In this document: positions 57,652-64,000 of the stretch, one piece after another | Position numbering within the stretch: position 1 is the stretch's first letter | Layout: each line of letters starts with the position of its first letter | From: Schizochytrium sp. TIO01 | Lineage: Eukaryota; Sar; Bigyra; Thraustochytrida; Thraustochytriidae | Assembly: GCA_004764695.1 (NCBI GenBank) | Contig: SMSO01000014.1 | Span: 137,148 to 201,147, forward strand | Direction of reading: 5' to 3' | DNA length: 64,000 nucleotides | Translations under genes and position numbers: made by a program | Notes under the pieces: generated by a model | Databases searched by the model: none | What the model saw: the letters and a program-made list of their open reading frames with translations, nothing else | Told to the model about the DNA's origin: nothing

Positions 57652-58959
57652 ATGGTGGATGATAGCTGCGGTCGCTTAGCTCCGCTGAATGATTGCGGCC
57701 GTGGAGTTTGCATCAACTACACTTGTGTATGTAGACCTGGATGGACACAAGTTGCCGATTTCGATTTTTGGCAAACTGAAATATTTAGCGATGTAACCCA
57801 AGCTCGTGCTCGATGCAACAATCCACATCATTTAGTTGAAGCGTTGCATGCGTTGACAATTGGAATTGCAGTTATCACGGTTTTGTCGATCGTTTGGCGT
57901 TATTCAGTGCTGTCAATATGGAAGCACAGCATGCTTCGCATGAAGATGACTTATGTTATTCTACTCTTTATCTCTGAGGCTTTATGGTTTCGAACAAACC
58001 CAGCGCCTACGTTTGGTTCTTCAGTCCCGTATACAATGATACAGCCCGTGCTTGTTGGGTTGTTCATTCGGGTTCTTCATCTGTTTACTCTAAGGTTGCT
58101 TCACTATATGACTGTCAGGTCAAGCTATGCAGAACATGTATCTCATATTTCGCGTCGCCGAATTGAACTTTACAAAAAAGTTTCCAACATAGCTACAGTT
58201 TTATTTACGTTGGGACTACTTACACTGTATATTTTTATCGTACTTACAAAGGAGTCGCATACTCTATTCATCCTTGTAAATGTAGCCAGCGCAGTGTTTA
58301 TAGTCACCATTGTCTTCATTTCTACAATAGCCAGTTCCTCCTACAAGATGGTTCATCGCGATCTTGAAAGTATTTTGCAAAAACACTCTTCCATAGTTAA
58401 ATCATCTCCATTGAATGATCGAACTTTTGATGCCCGAGTTGTGAGGGCCTACAAGCGAATTACGAAAATAAAGAAGCAAAGCAGGCTTCTCCATCTTCAA
58501 TTTTTCCTTACATGCATAGTCACCTTCACGCCTATTGGGTATTATCTCATCATTTTCACTTTACCCCTCATTCAGTCAATGGGCTTAGTTTTCTTTCTGC
58601 TTGGGCACCGCCGGAGATCACACAAGCAAACAAGATCTAAGAAACGCACTTTCGTTACAGTAGGTACAACAGGTACATCAGGGTCTTCCAAAATGGGACC
58701 TAGTGAATTATCAGATGTTTCTCCAGCAAGACTCGAGCGAATCAGAAATTTATTGAAGATTTCATGGCTAAGAGACAAGAATTTAAAGGTGCTTCCTTTT
58801 GGAGAACCTCTCAACAGCCAACCTTCTACTAATCCCCACACTGAGGATGAAATAAAAGTTACACACCGACTTGATGCTCCTTCTGAGATGAGTGAATCGA
58901 ATACACTCCGAGCTGAGCAACCTTTAACTTCTTCCGTAAATGTGCTCGAGACGTCTTGA
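57652..58959 (+). CDS. Seven-transmembrane protein with six-cysteine N-terminal module, paralogue B
   Basis: This 435-aa frame starts at ATG 57652. Cysteines lie at 6, 15, 20, 25, 27 and 54, exactly as in the neighbour at 54933, and CxCxxGW and DFDFWQ are shared too. About seven hydrophobic segments follow (for example ALTIGIAVITVLSIVW, VLFTLGLLTLYIFIVL, LFILVNVASAVFIVTIVFI, LQFFLTCIVTFTPIGYYLI). The transmembrane part is much less similar to paralogue A than the N-terminal module is. The cytosolic tail (about 320-435) is basic, then Ser/Thr-rich with possible phosphorylation sites. Head-to-head with paralogue A, suggesting local inverted duplication. A receptor role is inferred from topology only. 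Confidence 0.8.
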   Translation: MVDDSCGRLAPLNDCGRGVCINYTCVCRPGWTQVADFDFWQTEIFSDVTQARARCNNPHHLVEALHALTIGIAVITVLSIVWRYSVLSIWKHSMLRMKMTYVILLFISEALWFRTNPAPTFGSSVPYTMIQPVLVGLFIRVLHLFTLRLLHYMTVRSSYAEHVSHISRRRIELYKKVSNIATVLFTLGLLTLYIFIVLTKESHTLFILVNVASAVFIVTIVFISTIASSSYKMVHRDLESILQKHSSIVKSSPLNDRTFDARVVRAYKRITKIKKQSRLLHLQFFLTCIVTFTPIGYYLIIFTLPLIQSMGLVFFLLGHRRRSHKQTRSKKRTFVTVGTTGTSGSSKMGPSELSDVSPARLERIRNLLKISWLRDKNLKVLPFGEPLNSQPSTNPHTEDEIKVTHRLDAPSEMSESNTLRAEQPLTSSVNVLETS

Positions 58960-59473
58960 TTTCTGGTTGCATATTAGGCTACTAAAATGCAAAAATGGAC
59001 TAACTTCCAGTAGGAGCGCGTTAAAAAGCTTGACAAGTCCAAATTGGAAAATATTAACTTCTGTATTGTAATGGGAACATATGCCAATATATAGGGAAGG
59101 GGTGTCCGTCTATGAAATCTAAAATGTCTACCTGGTCCTGCCTGGCATAAATGTGTCAGGAACCCTTCATTACACTCTCCCTATATTTAGAAAAATCTTC
59201 TTCTAAAGTTCACTCACAAAACTTAAATTTGTAGCACATATTACTCATAAAATAGCACTCGTATCTTAAATCACAGCTCTCTTCATTGTATCTCAATCAG
59301 AAGGAGGCAATTTTTCAATTAAGTAGTAGTAAGTACGGGACCTAGTTCTGTTAGAGAAAGAAATATCACGGTCTCCTCCTTTGTTTCGGACCCGCATTTT
59401 CTGAAGTACCTACGTATAAACAACGAGAGAGAGAGAGAGAGAGAGAGTCGAGCAGTCTGCGAATACGGCCGTC
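58960..59473. other. Intergenic and F-box gene leader
   Basis: About 510 bp, AT-rich, ending in a GA run just before the F-box gene. No other feature seen. Confidence 0.5.
59425..59447 (+). repeat. (GA)n in the F-box gene leader
   Basis: About 22 bp of pure GA, 27 bp before the start codon. GA-rich leaders can be promoter or 5' UTR elements; no role is shown here. Confidence 0.8.
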
Positions 59474-61543
59474 ATGTTTCCCCCGCTTTGCAGAGGTCCT
59501 CAGCAGACAGGAGCTATGGAACCCCCAGGACTTGCCTCGGAACCCGCGTATGGACTAAAGCGACATGAGCATATCACAAAGGGTCTAATGCATCGTGAAG
59601 TAGTAAGCAAACGAGGCCTCTTCACAGGCGACTGCTTGGATGGCTTAGGGGATGTTTTCTTTGAGATTGCTACTTTTTGTGACGGCCCATCGCTCACGGC
59701 GTTGAGTATCACTTGCCACGACCTCTACTCCGCGCTTAATCAAAGAGACGAGATTTGGGCTGCTCTATACAATAGACTGTCTTTTACCCACGACCTCCCA
59801 GTTCCAGTTTTGTCCGCGGGGAGCTCGTGGAGAGCAGTCGTTCTGAGGAGTGTGAAAAGTCTCGTGCGTGTTGTAGTAAGGCCCATTAGTCTAGGAGATG
59901 TGTGCTTTGAGCTAATCTTGCCCAGATCTACAACACTCTTTGGACTGAAAAAGCTCATTCGAAAGCGTCAGTTGCGAGAGCAAAGAGTTAGCTTACAGAA
60001 CTTTGAACTGATCAATGTTAGCTCGCAACTTGCTCTTGGCGTGCAGGGATATGATATTTTACCTCCTTCAGACCTGAGCATTCTCTTCCTATCTTCTGAC
60101 AGTCTCTTACGTTCTATGAACTCAAATGAATCGTTGCGGCGAATGATGTTTCGTCACCAACGTCCTGCTTGGCGGCGCACACTAGCTCTTGCACCAGATG
60201 GAATTGAGTTGTTGCAGGTATTTGTGACACCCCAAGGTATGCTGGAGAGCCCGACATGGCTTTCTCCGGGTAGTAATGAGGGAAACCAAAATGCTATGAT
60301 CGAATCTTCCACACAACGTCCATCTTCGGCAAATGCTTATCCTAATTCTATTCATGCTGGTATTCCTCACACAGAGCTTACTGCTGTGTATTCATTGACT
60401 CGTTCACAAGCGAGGCCGGTTGACGAGGACACATCTCACATTGGAAGGGTGGACAACCAGGGTATCGGCTGTCATGCTTTGCGTAGTCTTAGAACTGGAG
60501 AGCTCAATAAGCTGGCGTACACCATTGTTGACTCCGGGTCGACCAATCTCCAACGCAAGGAAGCACTAGAACAAATGTGCGACTTGCTTGAAGAATCCCG
60601 GCGAATGCTGGGGTATAATGCACATAAGCCGTTCTGGGAGATGAGTAAGCTCCACCCTCTTATTTATGTTCTAGTTTCTAAATCGGGCGTTTCTTTGCCA
60701 ATACGCTATAATGCGCTCACGCAACTGGTTCGACTATACCTGTTTCATTTACTTAGCAAAGACTTTATGGTTGCTGCCTTAGCGCGAGGGGTGCTTCAAA
60801 CTGGATTCCCAGCAGCATTTATTCGACTAGTCACATCACTTGGACCATTGATTATTAGAACACAGGTGAAGCAAATCATGGAAGCTGAAATCGATTGGGT
60901 TCCTCTTTTCTTTGCTGTGAAATTTATTGCAAGAACAATTCTTCTTTTGTCTCGTGCAATGCTCCCAGTTATGGGCCTTGCGTTTGCGCACGAGAGCCTT
61001 CTAGTTCTCATTCGTACCGTCTTTCATGAAGAATCAGTCTATGACGACTGGCTTGTATATATGGGCATTCTGGTTGCTTTTCGTCGAAAGTCTCCATTGC
61101 CACTTCCTTTGTCATTTGAATCTCTGACAACGCCTAGTCGTCTAGAGCATTTTGCGATGCAGACTGCAGGTCAGCTTTCAATTTTGCGTAGAATCTGGCG
61201 CTTCATTGTTCTTATTTTTATTCGAACATTTACTCTCGATGACCTGGTGCCATACACGCGCATGACACGACGCGCAGGCCTTCGTGTATGGGGTATTCTG
61301 GCAAAACGACTTCCACGAATTGCTACCTATTTTGACTTTGCTCAGCGGACACTGCGGCATCAAGTTGCTTTGCAGTATGTCTTTTCGGGCATTTTATGGG
61401 GGCACATTGATGCCTTCTGTTCCGATACAACCAGCATGTCAATGCCAGTCTACGCTTATTCAGTACCTTTTGTAGTTTCAATCATGCTCGTTCGTTTGCG
61501 TATGGCCTTGTCTGACTCGTACTACTACATGATGTATTTCTAG
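59474..61543 (+). CDS. F-box protein with possible ubiquitin-like segment and hydrophobic C-terminal half
   Basis: This 689-aa frame starts at ATG 59474. Residues about 55-103 fit an F-box (GLGDVFFEIATFCDGPSLTA, then ITCHDLYSAL and IWAALYNRL), which would dock to Skp1 in an SCF ubiquitin ligase. Residues about 130-215 (VRVVVRP, then FELILPRSTTLFGLKKLIRK) resemble a ubiquitin-like fold, but this is weak. A linker of about 100 residues precedes a helical region (about 340-689) with many hydrophobic stretches and a Tyr-rich end. Some stretches are long enough to be membrane segments, but buried helices of a repeat fold are equally possible. Substrate unknown. A GA-rich leader precedes the start. 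Confidence 0.75.
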   Translation: MFPPLCRGPQQTGAMEPPGLASEPAYGLKRHEHITKGLMHREVVSKRGLFTGDCLDGLGDVFFEIATFCDGPSLTALSITCHDLYSALNQRDEIWAALYNRLSFTHDLPVPVLSAGSSWRAVVLRSVKSLVRVVVRPISLGDVCFELILPRSTTLFGLKKLIRKRQLREQRVSLQNFELINVSSQLALGVQGYDILPPSDLSILFLSSDSLLRSMNSNESLRRMMFRHQRPAWRRTLALAPDGIELLQVFVTPQGMLESPTWLSPGSNEGNQNAMIESSTQRPSSANAYPNSIHAGIPHTELTAVYSLTRSQARPVDEDTSHIGRVDNQGIGCHALRSLRTGELNKLAYTIVDSGSTNLQRKEALEQMCDLLEESRRMLGYNAHKPFWEMSKLHPLIYVLVSKSGVSLPIRYNALTQLVRLYLFHLLSKDFMVAALARGVLQTGFPAAFIRLVTSLGPLIIRTQVKQIMEAEIDWVPLFFAVKFIARTILLLSRAMLPVMGLAFAHESLLVLIRTVFHEESVYDDWLVYMGILVAFRRKSPLPLPLSFESLTTPSRLEHFAMQTAGQLSILRRIWRFIVLIFIRTFTLDDLVPYTRMTRRAGLRVWGILAKRLPRIATYFDFAQRTLRHQVALQYVFSGILWGHIDAFCSDTTSMSMPVYAYSVPFVVSIMLVRLRMALSDSYYYMMYF

Positions 61544-62825
61544 TAATTCTCCATTCTATTTATTTAAAGCCATATCGTGTTTTTTCATTTTCTCCTCCAT
61601 CTTTGTGTGCCGAGAAATTCTCCCTTCATGTCTCCGTCCGATACACACACACTTTCAGATACTACTCTTTCGCGTTACATGCGCTCGCTGCATATATTAA
61701 TAAAGAAGACGACACTTGCGATTTGTGTTAGTCTCCGCTTATGAAAATGACAAGCAAACTGAGAATAATGCAGTTAACCTAATGCACGCGTTCCAAACAC
61801 TTCGAACATAACCTATAAAATCTGCTAAACTTGCATTGCCTAAGATGTCGTGGGGCTAATAAGGTCCAATCGCGGGTTAAAAACTAACCCACTCATCAAA
61901 GACAATTTTTAAATCGTGTCCTTGGATAGACAACGCAAGTAGACGCCTCTGGCGGCGTGGATATCACAAACGGCTACGTGCTTGTGTATTTTTGAAAACC
62001 TTGGATTGTCTTGGATGGTATCACATTCATTGCATGGTTTGAAAGTGCAATCCTCTTATCAAATGGTCAGTTTACACCACTGGCAGGGAAAAAGCTCGGT
62101 TTTGTGAATGAGCGCTTACTAGAAACCAACGAGCAACACATTATTCGAGCTGTCTTGATTTTGATTTGTCTTGCTAGCTTGTTGAGGCTTCAAATTTAGG
62201 CAAAATCGTCGTTTTCACAAAACCAAAGTGCAAAATCTCGGTAGTCTAGTAGAGCGTCCAAGCCCGGCCTGTTGAAGTTGACCCCTCTATCGATGTCTTT
62301 GTAGGCGGCGGAGGCGTCTGGATGTCACCAATATGGCATTCGGAACTCTTTTTTTTTTGCTTGGTGGAGGGTACTCTGATGTAGATAATGGAAAGGTCCG
62401 TACTGCATTGCTTGTAGCTGTCGAACCGTAACCATGGATGAACTCAAGATCGTCACTTGCGTATATGCGCTTGCCTCCGGAGAAGCGCCCGAAAGCACTT
62501 GCTGAGATGCCAAACTTCTGGTTAAAGTGCTTTGATGATTTGAATTGAAGGTTTGTGTTTAGAGCTTGGTAGATCCTTGGCCATGCCATTTTCTTACCTA
62601 GCCTCATTTCTGTTCTTTTAGAAAAACAAACAGAGACCTAAATAATTATACATCATTTATATGAATAGTCACTATCATTTGGAGGTTATATAAGTTCTAA
62701 TATTTTCATCGATTTTGTTCTTTATGTTCTTTTTCAAGTTTGGATCAAGAAGTCAAAGCAAAGCAACGCAAGCAAACTCTTACGTTCACAGCCTGCGGAT
62801 CTGTCAAGGTCTCCAGCGCCAAGCG
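61544..62825. other. 1.3-kb intergenic region
   Basis: Contains a 62-codon plus-strand frame (62011) and a 106-codon minus-strand frame (62287-62607), neither with a recognisable domain. The promoter of the UBX gene should lie in its last few hundred bases; a leader with repeated CAAAGCAA words lies at about 62755-62785. Confidence 0.5.
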
Positions 62826-64000
62826 ATGTCTTCTTCATACTCCGCTCCTGCGTTCTTCACTGAGGGCCTGGACCTTTCAGGTGCACTTCGGCATCTCCTG
62901 AATGATCCTTTTCGGCCGCTTCTGCTCGTCATGGACGCCTCGAACCGAGACATCGGCGAGAGCCCTTACGAGGCCCTGAAAGAGCTACCCGATCAGCCTG
63001 ATGGGTCCCTGGGTCTCTTGCGTCGCGTGCTTGTTCCATCGGGTCGAGGTGTGGCGTGGTTTCGCGCGCATTTCAAAATTAGGTCTTTGCGCGGCACTGC
63101 CATCATGACCTGCGACGGTTGGAGTGATGTTCAAGAGGGCGCTGCGGACATCTTAGATCTCGAGGCCCGTGCCAACAAGGCTCTTCGCCTACTCGGCGAG
63201 CGAGCCGTTGTAGGTCTTGCCCTAGCAAAGCTGCTCGAGGCCCACAGTGTGCCCAACGGGCGTAGGGTTAGCGCAGCCGCTTGGCTCAGAGAGCCGCGAT
63301 ATGCTGACCTTCCCAACGGACCCACGGTTATCCGTGGAGGCCGAGCCCCGCTCTTACGCCTGAGAAGCGTAGCATCAAATCTTAGGAGCTCTACAAACAG
63401 CGAGATAGAAAGTGACACCAAAAATGAAGTCGAAAGTAATTCTGAGAATGCTGCCCAAAATAATATTGACACCAGGGATACATATCGCTTTGCGGTGAGC
63501 AGCGTCGAGGTGACTGTGAGGCTTCCCGGAGGGGATCGTGTAAGCGGCGAATTTGGGCCACGATCTCGGCTTGGCGAAGTGAAGGACCTTGTGACGAGAG
63601 AGGGAAACATGAAGCAAGGATTTAGGCTGGCGACGGCGTTCCCGAGGAGGGTCTTTACGCAGGCTGAAATGCGGAGCAGTTTGAGGGAACTAGACCTTGC
63701 TCAAAACTGCCTCCTAGTGGCGGAAGTGGTACAAAATGACCAGATTACCACGCAACACAATATTTTGGTTGCGTGGATCTTGGCCCTATGGGCGTTCTTG
63801 GTTAGTCTCTTTGCCGGCAAGCAAGCAGGGAGCAACCTTGATCAGGAAGAGCAGCCCCAGCAGCAGCAGCGGCAGCCCCAAGCTGAGGGAGCTAAGTCCA
63901 ATGTGAGAACAATGCAGAGCCTTAGGGAAAATTCATCCATAGACACTTCCACATCAAAAGATCAGAAGGGCCCTAATGAGTACTTTGGAGGTGACAGCAC
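62826..64000 (+). CDS. UBX-domain protein with membrane segment, UBXN4-like, 3' end beyond window
   Basis: An open frame from ATG 62826 runs through the window end without a stop (391 codons seen). The N-terminal 150 residues look like a thioredoxin-like UAS fold (PFRPLLLVMDASNRD, WFRAHFKIRSLRGTAIM). A UBX domain spans about 220-301, with the FPR motif at 272-274 that inserts into the p97/VCP N-domain. A hydrophobic segment at about 313-332 follows, then a Gln-rich stretch. This order (thioredoxin-like, UBX, membrane segment) matches UBXN4/erasin, an ER membrane protein that recruits p97 for ER-associated degradation. The Ser/Asn/Glu-rich linker before the UBX domain looks disordered. The family call rests on domain order and motif. 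Confidence 0.82.
   Translation, partial: MSSSYSAPAFFTEGLDLSGALRHLLNDPFRPLLLVMDASNRDIGESPYEALKELPDQPDGSLGLLRRVLVPSGRGVAWFRAHFKIRSLRGTAIMTCDGWSDVQEGAADILDLEARANKALRLLGERAVVGLALAKLLEAHSVPNGRRVSAAAWLREPRYADLPNGPTVIRGGRAPLLRLRSVASNLRSSTNSEIESDTKNEVESNSENAAQNNIDTRDTYRFAVSSVEVTVRLPGGDRVSGEFGPRSRLGEVKDLVTREGNMKQGFRLATAFPRRVFTQAEMRSSLRELDLAQNCLLVAEVVQNDQITTQHNILVAWILALWAFLVSLFAGKQAGSNLDQEEQPQQQQRQPQAEGAKSNVRTMQSLRENSSIDTSTSKDQKGPNEYFGGDS

Noticed and set aside
62287-62607. 106-codon minus-strand ATG frame
   Set aside because: No domain; it may be chance or a fragment. I also compared 61930-61960 with the complement of 62295-62330 as possible inverted repeat ends, but the match is too short.
1-64000. 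tRNA genes
   Set aside because: I scanned by eye both strands for B-box-like GGTTCGANTCC words; the few partial matches (for example near 7927, 15850 and 26816) have no matching A box or cloverleaf. A tRNAscan run would decide.

Overview
This window looks like nuclear DNA of a unicellular eukaryote. The genes are long single-exon reading frames that start at ATG, lie on both strands without operon spacing, and encode eukaryote-specific proteins: an N-myristoylated RING-H2 protein, F-box, UBX, FKBP, IQ/WW repeats, an LPCAT-type acyltransferase, a GT61-type glycosyltransferase and 7TM proteins. Long intron-poor genes of this kind would fit a thraustochytrid (Labyrinthulea, Stramenopiles) or a relative. 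That is an inference from style and gene content; no marker gene here proves it.

Layout. (1) 1-2330 is a compact AT-rich block with a truncated frame, a small CxxC/CxxC zinc-binding protein, a short frame and a convergent 427-aa basic zinc-finger protein with a possible nuclease ExK motif. Codon use differs from the genes on the right, so it is probably a mobile-element or large-virus-like remnant. (2) 2330-8200 is AT-rich, without convincing genes, and holds a possible LTR-retrotransposon primer-binding site. (3) 8200-35200 is about 27 kb without a convincing conserved gene, crowded with short tandem repeats, mostly of 4-bp unit, and with short inverted repeats. (4) 35202-64000 is a gene-dense cellular region with eleven good genes.

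Gene-dense part in order: polyQ-tailed protein kinase (+); RING-H2 E3 candidate (-); IQ-WW-SAM-FKBP protein (-); a very large protein of 13 IQ-WW modules (+), broken by a one-base frameshift in this sequence; GT61-type glycosyltransferase (-); multi-pass membrane protein with an RS-rich N-terminus (+); LPCAT-type acyltransferase (+); two divergently transcribed paralogous six-cysteine 7TM proteins (- and +); F-box protein (+); UBXN4-like UBX protein with a C-terminal membrane segment (+, running off the window).

Two divergent pairs stand out as possibly undescribed. The first joins an FKBP prolyl isomerase carrying two IQ-WW modules to a neighbour made almost wholly of the same module. This suggests a calmodulin-linked WW scaffold and isomerase system, a loose FKBP analogue of Pin1. 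The second is the head-to-head pair of 7TM proteins whose N-terminal cysteine module has identical spacing (C6, C15, C20, C25, C27, C54). Three products (RING, F-box, UBX) belong to ubiquitin and p97 pathways, but nothing here shows that they act together.

I found no convincing tRNA, rRNA, CRISPR array or telomere repeat. All family assignments are by eye from motifs.
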